This document shows, piece after piece, positions 34,594 through 44,508 of a DNA stretch of 64,000 nt. Made by a program: the position numbers and the translations under genes. Position 1 is the first letter of the stretch. Each line of letters opens with the position of its first letter. The DNA is from Paenibacillus timonensis (GTDB lineage: Bacteria > Bacillota > Bacilli > Paenibacillales > Paenibacillaceae), in contig NZ_JAKSXN010000006.1 in the NCBI RefSeq assembly GCF_022427145.1, positions 61,285 through 125,284 on the forward strand, written 5' to 3'. The notes under the pieces are model-generated. The model made no database searches, was not told the origin of the DNA, and saw nothing but the letters and a program-made list of their open reading frames with translations.

Positions 34594-36008
34594 TACACCT
34601 GCTGGATTTGAATCAGGTTTGTCGTTCCCGCTTGACCCAGCGGCAATCCGGCCGAGAAAACCACGGTATCGCCTTCCTGGACGTAACCCGATCGGCGGGC
34701 GCTGTCGATCGCCGAGGCCAGCATTTCGTCCGTCGTCGTAACCGGGCCGCCCAAATAAGGGAAGACCCCGGACAACAGGATTAACTTGGTCAACACATGC
34801 GGGTGATGGGCGATCGCCAGAATCGGCGCTTTCGGCCGATATTTCGAGACCATTCTGGCCGTAAACCCGCTCTCGGTGGACGTGATGATCACTTTGGCGT
34901 TGAGCTCCAGGGAAGCGCTGACCGCTCCTTGGCTGATCACCTCCGTGATATTGGTGCCATGCAGCATTCTTCTCCGGTGGAAGGCCTCTCCGTAATCGAT
35001 CATGGATTCGGCCTTGCGCGCGACGGCAGCCATGGTCCGCACGGCCTCGACCGGATATTTCCCGGCCGCCGACTCGCCGGACAGCATCACAACATCCGCC
35101 CCTTGCATCACGGCGTTGTACACGTCGCTGACCTCCGCCCGCGTCGGACGCGGATTGACCTGCATCGACTCCAGCATATGCGTGGCGACGATGACCGGTT
35201 TGCCGGCCAAGTTGCACTTGTCGATCATTTCCTTCTGAAGCATCGGCACTTCCTCGACCGGAATTTCCACCCCCAGATCGCCGCGCGCGACCATGATGCC
35301 GTCCGAGGCTTCGATGATATCCTCCAAATCGTCCACGCCTTCTTCGTTTTCGATCTTGGAGATGATCTGGACATGCCCCCCGTTGTTCTCCTGCAAGATT
35401 CGCCGAACCTCACGGATATCGTCGCCTTTGCGGACAAACGATACGGCGATCATCTCCACCCCGTTCTCCAGGCCGAAATGAAGATGCCGAATATCGCGCT
35501 CCGTGACGCCAGGCAGCGTCGTATGGATTCCCGGCAGATTGACGCCCTTGTTCGGCTTCAGCTTCCCGCCGTTGACGATGCGGCAGCGAACTTCGGCACC
35601 CTCGGCCGACATTACGCGCAGCTCAATCAATCCATCGTCGATCAGGATCCGGTCATTCGCCTTCACCACCTGGGGCAATTCGGGATAGTTGACCGAAATC
35701 CTTGCGGCGTCTCCGGCTAGCGGCTCCGTCGTAAGGACAATTTCCTCCCCGGCAATCAGTTCGCAAGAAGCTTCCCGCAATTTGCCGATTCGCACCTCCG
35801 GCCCTTTGATGTCCATCATGATGGGCACAAAGGTATGCAGTTCTTGCGCGGCTTGCCGCACCCGCTGAATGCGGGCTACATGCTCCTCGAGCTCGCCATG
35901 GGCCATATTCAGCCGGCCGACCGTCATCCCGGCTTGAATCATTTCCTTCAGTACGGAAACCGAATCGCAGGCTGGGCCTAATGTACAGATGATTTTTGTC
36001 CGAAGCAC
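34593..36008 (-). CDS. pyk: Pyruvate kinase, short form
   Basis: This protein has 471 residues from the GTG at 36008, 7 nt after GGGAGG; the frame extends to 36050 without a ribosome site. It reads VLRTKIICTLGPACDSV, then RLNMAHGELEEH, MMDIKGPEVRIG and the active-site MVARGDLGVEIPVEEVPMLQKEMI, then CNLAGKPVIVATHMLESM and the C-terminal allosteric domain. It converts phosphoenolpyruvate and ADP to pyruvate and ATP. It lacks the extra C-terminal phosphohistidine-type domain of about 110 residues found in Bacillus/Geobacillus Pyk, so it is probably a second isozyme. Confidence 0.94.
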   Translation of the reverse strand: MLRTKIICTLGPACDSVSVLKEMIQAGMTVGRLNMAHGELEEHVARIQRVRQAAQELHTFVPIMMDIKGPEVRIGKLREASCELIAGEEIVLTTEPLAGDAARISVNYPELPQVVKANDRILIDDGLIELRVMSAEGAEVRCRIVNGGKLKPNKGVNLPGIHTTLPGVTERDIRHLHFGLENGVEMIAVSFVRKGDDIREVRRILQENNGGHVQIISKIENEEGVDDLEDIIEASDGIMVARGDLGVEIPVEEVPMLQKEMIDKCNLAGKPVIVATHMLESMQVNPRPTRAEVSDVYNAVMQGADVVMLSGESAAGKYPVEAVRTMAAVARKAESMIDYGEAFHRRRMLHGTNITEVISQGAVSASLELNAKVIITSTESGFTARMVSKYRPKAPILAIAHHPHVLTKLILLSGVFPYLGGPVTTTDEMLASAIDSARRSGYVQEGDTVVFSAGLPLGQAGTTNLIQIQQV

Positions 36009-36077
36009 CTTGGTACCTCCCTTAGTCTCGTTTAGGTTAGTATGCATCAAGTTGCAAAAAAACAGTTCCTATTTTTT

Positions 36078-36097
36078 ATATTCCTATACTGGAATAT
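36078..36097. promoter_or_regulatory. Inverted repeat in the pyk-arsR intergenic region, candidate ArsR operator
   Basis: ATATTCC-TATACT-GGAATAT has perfect 7-bp arms. It overlaps the -35 region of a possible promoter (-10 TATACT at 36114-36119) for the ArsR-type gene, consistent with autorepression. Confidence 0.5.
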
Positions 36098-36137
36098 TTC
36101 CATTTCGTTAAGGTATACTTGAACCAAGGAAGTGAGA

Positions 36138-36473
36138 ATGATGAACACTGCAACTTTGAGCGCGCTTGCTGAACCCCATCGTCTGGAGATGGTCGAATTG
36201 CTGCGATACGGCCCCCTGACCGTGGGCGAAATCGCGGACCGGCTTCAAGTCCGGCAGCCGCAGGTATCGAAGCATCTGAAGGTGTTGAACGAAGCCCGCA
36301 TCGTCGAGGTTCAACCCGTCGCGAATCGCCGGATTTACCGGCTTCGGCCAGAGCCCCTTCGGGAGCTGGACGAGTGGATCGCTTCGTTCCGCAGCTTGTG
36401 GGAAGCCCGCTTCGACCGGCTTGACGAATACTTGCAGGAATTGCAAAGCCCGGATAAGAGAAAAACACCGTAA
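36138..36473 (+). CDS. ArsR/SmtB-family winged-helix regulator (SdpR type)
   Basis: This protein has 111 residues from the ATG at 36138, with AAGGA 7 nt upstream. The winged helix-turn-helix (LAEPHRLEMVELLRYGPLTVGEIADRLQVRQPQVSKHLKVL then NRRIYRL, in separate segments) lacks the metal-binding Cys of classical ArsR. The C-terminal WIASFRSLWEARFDRLDEYL is typical of the SdpR/AHSA1-linked group, whose usual SRPBCC partner gene is absent here. It is divergent from pyk and probably represses its own promoter. Confidence 0.9.
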   Translation: MMNTATLSALAEPHRLEMVELLRYGPLTVGEIADRLQVRQPQVSKHLKVLNEARIVEVQPVANRRIYRLRPEPLRELDEWIASFRSLWEARFDRLDEYLQELQSPDKRKTP

Positions 36474-36508
36474 GAAACGACAGAAGCCGTATTCTTACGG
36501 TGTTTTTC
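36461..36508. terminator. Bidirectional terminator
   Basis: AAAAACACCGTAAGAA and TTCTTACGGTGTTTTT form a perfect 16-bp inverted repeat overlapping the end of the ArsR gene. It serves that gene and the convergent YedF-like gene. Confidence 0.85.
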
Positions 36509-36532
36509 TAGGATGATTCCAAGCCGAATCGA

Positions 36533-36877
36533 TCAAGCTAGCGTCAAGACCTCGTATTGCGCCGCCAGTTCCATGAAATGCCCCATGCTGGATACCTCGC
36601 CGGCTGCAAGTTGATCTTGAATGCCGTAATAATTCACGCAGGTGCCGCACGCCAATACCGGAACGCCGCGGTTGGCCAACTCTTTCAAGTGCAGCGAAGC
36701 AAACGACTGCTCCGTCAGTGCGAGAACCCCCCGATTTACGCAAAACACCGCCGCCGGAAGCTGCCCCTGTTCCCGTTGCTTCAACAGCGTCAGGAACGTT
36801 TCCAGCAGCTGCGTCCCGAGCGCCGGGTCGCCGTTCCCCAAGCTGTCGGTGGTCAGAAAAACGACTTTACGGTTCAT
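36533..36877 (-). CDS. YedF-like DsrE-fold protein (sulfurtransferase-like)
   Basis: This protein has 114 residues from the ATG at 36877, with GAGGTG 6 nt upstream. It matches the C-terminal DsrE-like half of YedF/selenium-metabolism proteins: VVFLTTDSLGNGDPALGTQL, VNRGVLALTEQS, then GVPVLACGTCVNYYG with the Cys pair. The N-terminal TusA domain of full YedF is missing. It overlaps the end of the threonine aldolase gene by 11 nt, indicating coupling. Involvement in sulfur or selenium transfer is family inference; no selD or selenoprotein gene is nearby. Confidence 0.8.
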   Translation of the reverse strand: MNRKVVFLTTDSLGNGDPALGTQLLETFLTLLKQREQGQLPAAVFCVNRGVLALTEQSFASLHLKELANRGVPVLACGTCVNYYGIQDQLAAGEVSSMGHFMELAAQYEVLTLA

Positions 36878-37988
36878 ACGATTCACCTCTCAGCTTTTGA
36901 TCGAGCAGTTCAAATGTCAGTTGCAGCCGGTCTTTCGGCACCTCGCCATAGCGGTCCCCGATACTTACCTCGAAGCTGCAGGCCCGCTCCGCCTTCTCCT
37001 TGACTACGTGCGTTAAGCCAACCCCGGTTTCGCGGTAGACCTCGATCAAAATGTGCTCCAGCCGATCCTTAGGGAGATCCGCATGGACGTGGAACATGTT
37101 TGAAACCGGGACCTCCGGTACGGTCTTCAGATGTTGGCAGCGGTTATACAGACCGGAGAGCTCCTGCGCTTGCCGGTAATATTGATCCATCTTCCCGATG
37201 CGCCGCTCATAATAGTAATCCGCACTCAAAAAATACGGATACAAACTGATCAGATCGCCGCCGTGCCTTCTTTTCCACACCTTGGATTCCTTCGTAAACT
37301 CCGGTTCTCCGGCCAATATCGCCCCGGCGATCCCGCCGATGCCTTTATAGAAGGAGATATAAACGCTGTCGAATAAGGCGCAAATTTCGGCCGCGGTTTT
37401 CTGGTAGAAGGGAAGGATTTCGAACAGCCGGGCACCGTCCAGATGCAGCTTTATGCCTTTCTCCCGGCAGTACCCGGAAATGGCCGCGAGTTCTTCAAAC
37501 GGCGGCAGCTGGCCGCCGATCTCGCGTTGCGGCAGCTCCAATAGCAGGCACGAGACGTCCTCGGGCAAGCGCTGAACTTCCTTCAGCCCGATCAGGCGGT
37601 CCCTGTCCGCCAGGAGAATCGGCTCGATCCCGTGCAGCTCCTTTAAGCCATCTTCCTCATGAATCTCCAGATGGCATAGGGGGTGATACGCCACGCGTTT
37701 CGTCCCTTTCCGGTCGCACCAGATCCGCAGGGCGATTTGCTGCGCCATCGTGCCGCTGGGAAAAAACACGGCCGAGGCCTTGCCAAGCACCCCGGCCATT
37801 TTCGCCTCGAACGCTTCCAAGGCTTGTCCGATGCCGTACATGTCGCTGTCCAGCTCCCCGTCGATCACGGTTAAGGCCTTCTTCAGCACCTCCACATTCC
37901 GTTTGCCGTGGCCCCCCACCTGATAAACCGTCCGATCAAATGCCGTCTTTAACGTTTTCTTGTCCGCCGTTCCTTCGTTTCCATACAT
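36867..37988 (-). CDS. Threonine aldolase family / beta-eliminating lyase, PLP-dependent
   Basis: This 373-residue protein is of aminotransferase fold type I. It shows ELDSDMYGIGQALEAFEAKMA, VFFPSGTMAQQIALRIW, LHLDGARLFEI (Asp binding the PLP pyridine nitrogen) and SVYISFYKGIGGIAGA (Lys forming the Schiff base). These match low-specificity threonine aldolases that cleave threonine to glycine and acetaldehyde. The last codons overlap the YedF-like gene by 11 nt. It could instead be a related PLP lyase. Confidence 0.88.
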   Translation of the reverse strand: MYGNEGTADKKTLKTAFDRTVYQVGGHGKRNVEVLKKALTVIDGELDSDMYGIGQALEAFEAKMAGVLGKASAVFFPSGTMAQQIALRIWCDRKGTKRVAYHPLCHLEIHEEDGLKELHGIEPILLADRDRLIGLKEVQRLPEDVSCLLLELPQREIGGQLPPFEELAAISGYCREKGIKLHLDGARLFEILPFYQKTAAEICALFDSVYISFYKGIGGIAGAILAGEPEFTKESKVWKRRHGGDLISLYPYFLSADYYYERRIGKMDQYYRQAQELSGLYNRCQHLKTVPEVPVSNMFHVHADLPKDRLEHILIEVYRETGVGLTHVVKEKAERACSFEVSIGDRYGEVPKDRLQLTFELLDQKLRGESYEP

Positions 37989-38097
37989 CGATCCTCGCCG
38001 CTCCTCTCCAAGCTGTCTGCATAAACTGTGAATTTATGCTTATTATAGCTCGATTCGGAGCAGGAAGCGATGTTGATCGTGTCGCGGGGGTTACCTC

Positions 38098-39816
38098 TTA
38101 CGTCAGCTTGAATTTCTCCACTTCGCGAATCATATCGCGCGAAAGCGATTCAAGCTCTTTGATCGCCTGGGCGATCTCCTGGGTGGCGCCGTTTAGTTCG
38201 ATGGACGATGCGGAGATTTCCTCCGCGGACGCCGAGTTTTGTTCGGCTACGGCCGAGGCGGAGCTTACCGTAAGCAGTACGCGGTTCTTGTCCGCATTGA
38301 CGGCGACCACGGACGTCGTGATTTCCTCGATTTGCGGCATCATTTCCCGAATGGACCGGATGATCTCCTGGAGGGCCTCCATCGTCGTAAGCACGACCTC
38401 CGATTGCCGGGCGAGCACTTCGCCCGTTCTGGCTGAAGTTGCCGATACCCCGTCCATTTCCTGTCCGATCTCCTGCAGCAGCTCGTCGATTCCTTGCGAG
38501 GAATGCTGCGTTTGTTCCGCCAGCTTGCGGATTTCCCCCGCCACGACGGCGAAGCCCCGGCCCGCTTCACCGGCGCGCGCCGCTTCGATGGACGCGTTCA
38601 GCGACAACAGATTGGTTTGCGTGGAAATATCGCTAATCAAACGGGTAATCTCCGTCACGCGGGCTAGGCTGCCCGTCAGGTTATGGACTTTGCTTTGCGT
38701 TTCCTCGAACGAATCGGCGATCCCTTTCACGGACGTAACCAACTCGGCCAATTTCCCGCTGCTGCTTTGGGCCTTGTCGTTCGCTTGCTTTGCCGCCTCA
38801 TCCACCGTCTCCAGCGAGCGGGTAATTTCGTCCAGGCGGTCTCCGAACGCTTGGAAGGATTCGGTCATCGAAGCCAGCTCTTCCGCTTGATTGACGGAGC
38901 CCAGGGAAACCTCATGGATCGCCGTCGAGACTTCGCCGACGCTCGTGTTCATCGCCTCGGAGGAGGCTGTCAGCGCAATGGTTTGTTCAGTTAGTTTCTG
39001 CGAATCCTGCCCGATGGTTTGCAGGATCGATTGGATCGAGCCGATCGTCTTGTTCAATGCGCGGTTCATCATCCCGAATTCGTTGCCGAGTTTTCCGTTA
39101 AATTGGACCGTCACGTCGCCTTCCGCAACCAGCTCGACCCTGGAGATGAACTCCTTCATGGAAGAGCGAATCATGATGACGACGAGCACGGAGATGGCGC
39201 TGACCAGGAGGAGCGCCGCACCGAAAATATAGATAAAGAATTTCAGGCTCTGCTCATAAAGCCGCTTGGAAGCCTGGCTCCGGTCTTCCGCCACGTTTTT
39301 TTGGTAATCGACGATGTTCAGGATGTCCTGGGTCAATTGATTCCCGGCCTCAGCCATGACCACGTTCGTCAAGTTGCGATCGGCGACCAGTCCTTGTTTT
39401 CGCTGTTCGATCACGGCTGGAAGGTAAGACACGTATTTTTCATAGCTTTGCGCGGCCTTCTGCGCCAATTCTGATTCTTCGGGGTTGTTTTGGGAAGCCG
39501 CCACATTCCGCTCCAGGATCGTGGAGATTTTCCCTTCCAGCTCCTCCAGCGTTTGAACCATCGCTTCGTCATAATCGCGGTCGATGATCTTCGTCACCGT
39601 ATTTCGCAGGTTCCCCATGTGGCCATTCACATCTTCCCAATCCTTCAGCTCCGGGATGATCTCGGAGGTAATCTCCTCCGTCGTTTGATGCAGCTTCAAA
39701 ATCGAATTCATTCCAACTACGCCGATGGCCGTGGTGGCAAGCAAGGAAAGTACCCACAACAGTACTACGCTGTGCACGATCTTGATGTTACGTAAACGCT
39801 GGATCCAGGCTCCCAA
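38098..39816 (-). CDS. Methyl-accepting chemotaxis protein with four-helix-bundle sensor
   Basis: This protein has 572 residues from the TTG at 39816, 7 nt after AAAGGAGG. Membrane segment 1 is [23 protein letters not shown] helical extracytoplasmic domain of about 150 residues is followed by segment 2 ([24 protein letters not shown]), a HAMP-like linker and the signalling coiled coil with hairpin tip [20 protein letters not shown]. It senses an unknown ligand and signals through CheW/CheA. It is transcribed alone behind a SigD-like promoter. Confidence 0.94.
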   Translation of the reverse strand: MGAWIQRLRNIKIVHSVVLLWVLSLLATTAIGVVGMNSILKLHQTTEEITSEIIPELKDWEDVNGHMGNLRNTVTKIIDRDYDEAMVQTLEELEGKISTILERNVAASQNNPEESELAQKAAQSYEKYVSYLPAVIEQRKQGLVADRNLTNVVMAEAGNQLTQDILNIVDYQKNVAEDRSQASKRLYEQSLKFFIYIFGAALLLVSAISVLVVIMIRSSMKEFISRVELVAEGDVTVQFNGKLGNEFGMMNRALNKTIGSIQSILQTIGQDSQKLTEQTIALTASSEAMNTSVGEVSTAIHEVSLGSVNQAEELASMTESFQAFGDRLDEITRSLETVDEAAKQANDKAQSSSGKLAELVTSVKGIADSFEETQSKVHNLTGSLARVTEITRLISDISTQTNLLSLNASIEAARAGEAGRGFAVVAGEIRKLAEQTQHSSQGIDELLQEIGQEMDGVSATSARTGEVLARQSEVVLTTMEALQEIIRSIREMMPQIEEITTSVVAVNADKNRVLLTVSSASAVAEQNSASAEEISASSIELNGATQEIAQAIKELESLSRDMIREVEKFKLT

Positions 39817-39865
39817 TACAACCCCTCCTTTTATGTTTGTTAGTAGTATCAAGTTGTTGATTCAT

Positions 39866-39891
39866 ATATCGGTTCGAACATCGAAACCTTA
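39866..39891 (-). promoter_or_regulatory. SigD-like promoter of the MCP gene 38098-39816
   Basis: Reading leftwards, TAAG (consensus TAAA), a 14-nt spacer and ACCGATAT (consensus GCCGATAA) lie 50 nt before the start codon. The match is by consensus only. Confidence 0.45.
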
Positions 39892-39967
39892 CAGACATAA
39901 ACCGTCTTATTTCGACAAATAACACGTTTTACGGACAAATATTTATCGACGATATTCGCCATAATCC

Positions 39968-40000
39968 AAAAAAAAGAACGCCTGCAATCCGCAAGCGTTC
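39968..40000 (-). terminator. Terminator of the MCP gene 40023-41303
   Basis: On the minus strand GAACGCTTGC and GCAGGCGTTC form a 10-bp stem with a 5-nt loop, followed by eight T residues. Confidence 0.85.
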
Positions 40001-40022
40001 ATTCCTTATGGTTGTTGGAGAT

Positions 40023-41303
40023 TTAAAGCTTAAATACGTTCGTCAGCCCATTCATATTCTCAGACAATTCGACCAGCTTGCCGGACGTTTTCTCGATTTC
40101 GCCAAAAATCTTCTCCTGCGTGCCGAGCTGCCCCTGGATCTTGCCGGAAACCTGCAGCCCCGACTCGATGGTGCCGTTGACGTCCTCCAGCGTTGCGGTC
40201 ATTTCCTCCAGCGAAGCCGCTTGAGTGTTCACGCCGCCGGAAATTTCGGTCAACATGGCGAAGGTGTTCTCCATATTGTCGATGATGTGCTCGATATTGG
40301 TCTTCACGTTCTCCGATTGCGTTACGCCCTCTCGGACCTTCTCCCCGGTCTGGGCAACGGCGGCCACGACGCTGCCGGTTCGGACGGTCATATTCTGGAC
40401 CAGGTTGCCGATTTCCTGCAAGGATTGATTCGTATCCTCCGCCAGCTTCCGGATTTGTCCGGCGACGACGGCGAATCCTCTTCCCTCTTCCCCGGCCCGG
40501 GCGGCTTCGATCGCCGCGTTGAGGGCTAACAGATGGGTCTGCTCGGAAATTTGTTGAATGATACGGACAACCTCGGTGATTTTCTGGCTCTGTTCCTCCA
40601 GCGCGAGTACTTCGCCGCTGACATGCTGGGTGTTCGCCGCCAGTTCGTTGATGGCCTCGACGATGGAATCTACCGACTGCTTTCCGCCTTCCGCGGAATT
40701 CATGACCAATTGAGCCCGCTCGGCAATTTGATTTGCGAGTTCTGCCGTCGTCTGGGAATGGTTCGTTATTTCTGAAATGGCAACGGCCGTTTGCTTCATG
40801 CTTTCCGCGTTTTGGGTAAACACGTTTAGCAAATGCTTAACACCCTCATTGATTTCGTGTACCTGTCCATTGGCCTGCTCAATAATCCGGTTCAATTCTT
40901 CCGAAGACAACGTCACCCGTTCGGAGGAGGACTGGATCGTCGCGATCAGGTGTTTCAGGTTATCTCTGGCCTTCTGAAGCGACTGGATCATCTGCCCCGC
41001 TTCCCCTTGCTGCGTCGTCCGGATCTCGGCGGATAAATCGTTCTCGGCCATCGAATTGGCCAGCTTCACGCCTTGTTTGAGCGGCCGAACCAGCAAAGCT
41101 TCGGAGATGAATGCCGCCCCCACTTCAAAGATGATAAAAATGATCAGTGCCTTTAATCCCAAAGAGGGCGTAATCAGCTTAAAAAAGTCATGATGTTGGC
41201 TATAGGACAACGTGACGATTAATGCGGTATTCGAGACGAACATGGCCAAGAAGACAAGCACCATGATCCGGGTACGGATAGAAATGTTACGAATTCGATT
41301 CAT
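40023..41303 (-). CDS. Methyl-accepting chemotaxis protein with minimal extracytoplasmic loop
   Basis: This protein has 426 residues from the ATG at 41303, with AAGGTGA 7 nt upstream. Two membrane segments ([20 protein letters not shown] and [21 protein letters not shown]) are separated by only about 20 residues, so no large ligand-binding domain is present. A HAMP-like segment and the full signalling domain follow ([20 protein letters not shown]). Such receptors may sense membrane or cytoplasmic states such as redox or pH. The C-terminus is short. Confidence 0.93.
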   Translation of the reverse strand: MNRIRNISIRTRIMVLVFLAMFVSNTALIVTLSYSQHHDFFKLITPSLGLKALIIFIIFEVGAAFISEALLVRPLKQGVKLANSMAENDLSAEIRTTQQGEAGQMIQSLQKARDNLKHLIATIQSSSERVTLSSEELNRIIEQANGQVHEINEGVKHLLNVFTQNAESMKQTAVAISEITNHSQTTAELANQIAERAQLVMNSAEGGKQSVDSIVEAINELAANTQHVSGEVLALEEQSQKITEVVRIIQQISEQTHLLALNAAIEAARAGEEGRGFAVVAGQIRKLAEDTNQSLQEIGNLVQNMTVRTGSVVAAVAQTGEKVREGVTQSENVKTNIEHIIDNMENTFAMLTEISGGVNTQAASLEEMTATLEDVNGTIESGLQVSGKIQGQLGTQEKIFGEIEKTSGKLVELSENMNGLTNVFKL

Positions 41304-41338
41304 CTTAGCATCACCTTGATCGTAGTATGGTAGGAATG

Positions 41339-41365
41339 ATATCAACATTGTTTTAGTAAAATTTT
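41339..41365 (-). promoter_or_regulatory. SigD-like promoter of the MCP gene 40023-41303
   Basis: Reading leftwards, AAAA, a 15-nt spacer and GTTGATAT resemble TAAA-N15-GCCGATAA. It lies about 36 nt before the chosen start. The match is weak. Confidence 0.35.
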
Positions 41366-41560
41366 TAATAGATTCGGGTATCTCCTCCTAGCTTCGAATA
41401 GGTCATAAGTTCCATATATTACATGTGATGTTCATTATATAGTTCCATTTCACTACAGTCAAATTTAAGACCGGATGATGGTAAACCGCTTACAAGTCTA
41501 GTAAAATGAGATTCGTTAGGACACCAACCTAGAAGAATCGCAAACAGGGAGGATATCGGA

Positions 41561-42313
41561 ATGGTTAATGTGAAAGGCAAATGGGCGCTCGTCACCGGAG
41601 CAAGCCGCGGGGTGGGGGACCAGACCGCAAGGTTTATGGCCGAGCAGGGATGCAACTTGATTCTGCACAGCCGCAAGCTGGAGCATACCCGGCAGATGGA
41701 GCAGGAGTTCCGGGCAATGGGCGTCCAGGTATACTCCGTCCAAGCCGAACTGGCCAACCATGAGGAAGTCGTGGCCATGCTGGATGAAATCGAAGCGAAG
41801 GGCACGCCGGTCGACATTGTTTTTAATAACGCTGCCGTGCAAATCGCCTACCGGACCGACTACTGGAAAACCCCGGTTTCGGATTTCGAACAAAGCTTTC
41901 AAATTAATTTCATATCCGTCGCGACGATCTGTAACCGTCTGATTCCCAAGATGATCGAACGCGCCTTCGGCCGGGTCATCAATACCACCAGCGGGATCAA
42001 AAACGAGCCGGAGCAAGCCGGCTACGCAGCCAGCAAAGCGGCGCTCGATAAGTTCACCAAAGATCTGGCCTCCCGCCTCGAAGGCACGGACGTGATGATC
42101 AATTTGAACGATCCGGGCTGGTGCCGAACCGATCTGGGAGGCCCCCAGGCCCCAAACTCGGTGGAAAGCGTGCTGCCGGGCATCGTGGTCGGCGCTTTCG
42201 TCGACGACAAGAAGAGCGGGCGTTACTTGCCCGCGCAAAGCTTCACCGGGCTATCCCTGGAGGATGCCGTCGCGAAAGCGGAGACGTTCGAAGCGGTACC
42301 TTATACGATATAA
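41561..42313 (+). CDS. SDR family oxidoreductase
   Basis: This 250-residue protein has an ATG start 8 nt after GGGAGG. It shows TGASRGVG (cofactor loop), NNAAVQIAY, NTTSGIKNE (Ser) and YAASKAALDK (catalytic Tyr and Lys), then DPGWCRTDLGG. This is a complete classical SDR with unknown substrate. It stands alone between an MCP gene and the LysR gene. Confidence 0.92.
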   Translation: MVNVKGKWALVTGASRGVGDQTARFMAEQGCNLILHSRKLEHTRQMEQEFRAMGVQVYSVQAELANHEEVVAMLDEIEAKGTPVDIVFNNAAVQIAYRTDYWKTPVSDFEQSFQINFISVATICNRLIPKMIERAFGRVINTTSGIKNEPEQAGYAASKAALDKFTKDLASRLEGTDVMINLNDPGWCRTDLGGPQAPNSVESVLPGIVVGAFVDDKKSGRYLPAQSFTGLSLEDAVAKAETFEAVPYTI

Positions 42314-42318
42314 CCGGA

Positions 42319-42350
42319 AACATCCCGCGGGCAGCCGCGGGATGTTTGCA
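42319..42350. terminator. Hairpin terminator between SDR and LysR genes
   Basis: AACATCCCGCGG and CCGCGGGATGTT form a perfect 12-bp stem with a 4-nt loop directly after the SDR stop codon. It can serve both convergent genes, although the T-run is short. Confidence 0.7.
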
Positions 42351-42400
42351 TTGAATGGCTGATCATTATTCATCAGCACGTTGCTTGCACCGGACCTTGG

Positions 42401-43285
42401 TCAAATCGGACGATATCCCCGCGCAAGGTCCATGAACACTTCCATTGCCTTGGTGTAAAAAGGCGATTTCTGCGTTACTAACGAAAATTGACGGTAGTAC
42501 GGTAAGCCCTCCAATTCCAGCAACTTCAGCGTTCCGAGCGCCATTTCCTTTCGCACCGCCGCTTTGGACAACAGGCTGATCCCAAGCCCCGCCTCCACCG
42601 ACTCCTTAATGATTTGCGTACTGCCGAATTCCATCAACCGCTCCGGGTGAAAATGATGCCGGGTAAACAGATGATCCGCCGCTTCGCGTGTCCCCGAGCC
42701 GGCTTCCCGGACGATCCAGGTCTCCTCGCTCAAATCGGCAAGTCGAAGTCCCCTGCGCTCGGCATAACGGTGTCCCGCCGGGACGACTACGTACATCGCG
42801 TCATCGGCGATCGGCACGATCCGGTAGCGTTCATCCCGAACCTCTCCTTCGATGATTCCTACGTCTAGCCGGCGGCTTCCCACCAAATCCACGATCTCCT
42901 TAGAATTTCCGATGGTGATCGTCGGTTTAATGTCGGGGTACCCCGCCATCATCTCCGCCAATACATGCGGCAGCACGTATTCCCCGTAGGTATAACTGGC
43001 GCCGATCGACAAATCCCCTCGCGCCGCGTGTTTCATGTCGTCGATGAGATACTGCATACGCGCATACAACCCGGAGATTTCCCGGGCATGATGATAGACG
43101 ATTTGTCCTGCCGGGTTCAAACGCACATATTTATTGCTGCGATCAAGCAGCTTCGTTCCCAGCGCCTGTTCCAAGGAACGGATATATTGGCTCACTGCCG
43201 GCTGCGTCATATGCAACATTTCGGCCGCCCGGGTAAAGCTTTGCTTCTCCGCTACGGTAAGGAATACCTCAAGTGCCGGATCCAT
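42401..43285 (-). CDS. LysR family transcriptional regulator, divergent from YeiH-type transporter
   Basis: This 294-residue protein has an N-terminal winged helix (FLTVAEKQSFTRAAEMLHMT, QPAVSQYIRSLEQALGTKLL) and a C-terminal type 2 periplasmic-binding-like effector domain (LSIGASYTYGEYVLPHVLAEM). It resembles CysL/YeiE/CbbR-like regulators that control divergently transcribed YeiH genes. The effector is unknown, possibly a sulfur compound judging from the neighbour. Confidence 0.92.
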   Translation of the reverse strand: MDPALEVFLTVAEKQSFTRAAEMLHMTQPAVSQYIRSLEQALGTKLLDRSNKYVRLNPAGQIVYHHAREISGLYARMQYLIDDMKHAARGDLSIGASYTYGEYVLPHVLAEMMAGYPDIKPTITIGNSKEIVDLVGSRRLDVGIIEGEVRDERYRIVPIADDAMYVVVPAGHRYAERRGLRLADLSEETWIVREAGSGTREAADHLFTRHHFHPERLMEFGSTQIIKESVEAGLGISLLSKAAVRKEMALGTLKLLELEGLPYYRQFSLVTQKSPFYTKAMEVFMDLARGYRPI

Positions 43286-43330
43286 TTCGGCTTCCTCCTC
43301 CTATCAAACAACTTTTTTCATAATTAAATG

Positions 43331-43371
43331 CTTATCATAATTATACATATGAATTATTTTACTTATCATTA
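43331..43371. promoter_or_regulatory. LysR-type operator candidate in the divergent region
   Basis: CTTATCATAA (43331) and CTTATCATTA (43362) are spaced 31 bp apart. They flank the inverted repeat ATAATT...AATTAT at 43337-43357. The A/T-rich dyad with T-N11-A character fits LysR binding sites. Confidence 0.4.
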
Positions 43372-43416
43372 AAGCCGAATTAAGCTTAAAAGGCAAATCA
43401 ACGGAGGTGATTTCAC

Positions 43417-44508
43417 GTGGCAACTCCTCTCATTCCATCTAAAGCGGTGTTGACAACACCCGAAACAACGAAAAAAGCCGATCTCCTGTTCGGAGGCATC
43501 GGCTTTACGCTCGTGATCGCCATGCTCGGCTTCGGACTCGCACAACTGCCCGGCTTCAACCGGATCGGACAGCTGGGTTGTTCGATCTTGCTGGCCGTCC
43601 TTTACCGGCATTTCGTCGGATACCCGGAAGCCTTGCGTCCGGGCATCCGGTTCGCTTCCCAACAACTGCTGCGTTTGGCCATCGTTCTGTTTGGGCTCAA
43701 GCTGAACCTGGACGTCGTATTGCAGCAGGGCCTACCTCTGCTGGCGCGGGATGCCGCAACGATCGCCTTCAGCATCGCCGCCACTCTGCTGATCGGCAAA
43801 TGGTTGAAGGCGGATTTCTCCCTCTCCTTACTGTTGGGCATCGGTACCGGGGTGTGCGGAGCGGCGGCGATCGCGGCCGTTTCGCCGATCCTCGAAACCA
43901 AGGAAGACGATACCGCCATCGGCGCAGGACTGGTGGCTTTCGTCGGCACGCTGTTCTCCGTAGGATATACGCTTCTTCGGCCGTTGCTTCCGATGTCCGA
44001 GCTTCAATATGGGGTTTGGAGCGGTGTCAGCCTGCACGAGATCGCCCATGTGGTGCTCGCCGCCGAGCCGGCCGGCCCGGACGCCCTGGCCGTCGCTTTA
44101 TTAGCCAAATTGGGCCGCGTATTTCTGCTCATCCCGCTTAGTTTCCTGCTGATGTATGGCATGAAGCGGGCCAATAGAAAACGGTCGCTAGACCCAACCG
44201 CCGCGAAACCGGCCGACGAATACGCGGCTAAACCGCGGGCCGCCGTCCCGTTCCCCTGGTTTCTGCTCGGTTTTATCTCGGCCAGCGTGATCGGAACCTA
44301 TGCGTTGGGGACCTGGATCCCTGTGAAGGATACGTCTCTAAGCGGTATCTCCACCCTGACCGGCTTCTTGCTGACGATGGCCATGGTGGGCCTAGGGCTG
44401 AACGTCAACCTGCGGGAGCTCCGTTCCAAAGCGCTCCGGCCGCTGCTGGCGATGCTGATCACGTCAGTACTGTTGTCCACCGGGACCTGGCTCTCGCTTA
44501 TACTTTGA
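43417..44508 (+). CDS. YeiH family putative sulfate exporter
   Basis: This 363-residue protein has a GTG start 9 nt after GGAGG. It has about ten membrane segments. Family features are [65 protein letters not shown] and [18 protein letters not shown]. The family is called sulfate exporter, but evidence for substrate is limited. It is divergent from its probable LysR regulator. The 3' end overlaps the convergent MCP gene by 11 nt. Confidence 0.93.
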   Translation: MATPLIPSKAVLTTPETTKKADLLFGGIGFTLVIAMLGFGLAQLPGFNRIGQLGCSILLAVLYRHFVGYPEALRPGIRFASQQLLRLAIVLFGLKLNLDVVLQQGLPLLARDAATIAFSIAATLLIGKWLKADFSLSLLLGIGTGVCGAAAIAAVSPILETKEDDTAIGAGLVAFVGTLFSVGYTLLRPLLPMSELQYGVWSGVSLHEIAHVVLAAEPAGPDALAVALLAKLGRVFLLIPLSFLLMYGMKRANRKRSLDPTAAKPADEYAAKPRAAVPFPWFLLGFISASVIGTYALGTWIPVKDTSLSGISTLTGFLLTMAMVGLGLNVNLRELRSKALRPLLAMLITSVLLSTGTWLSLIL

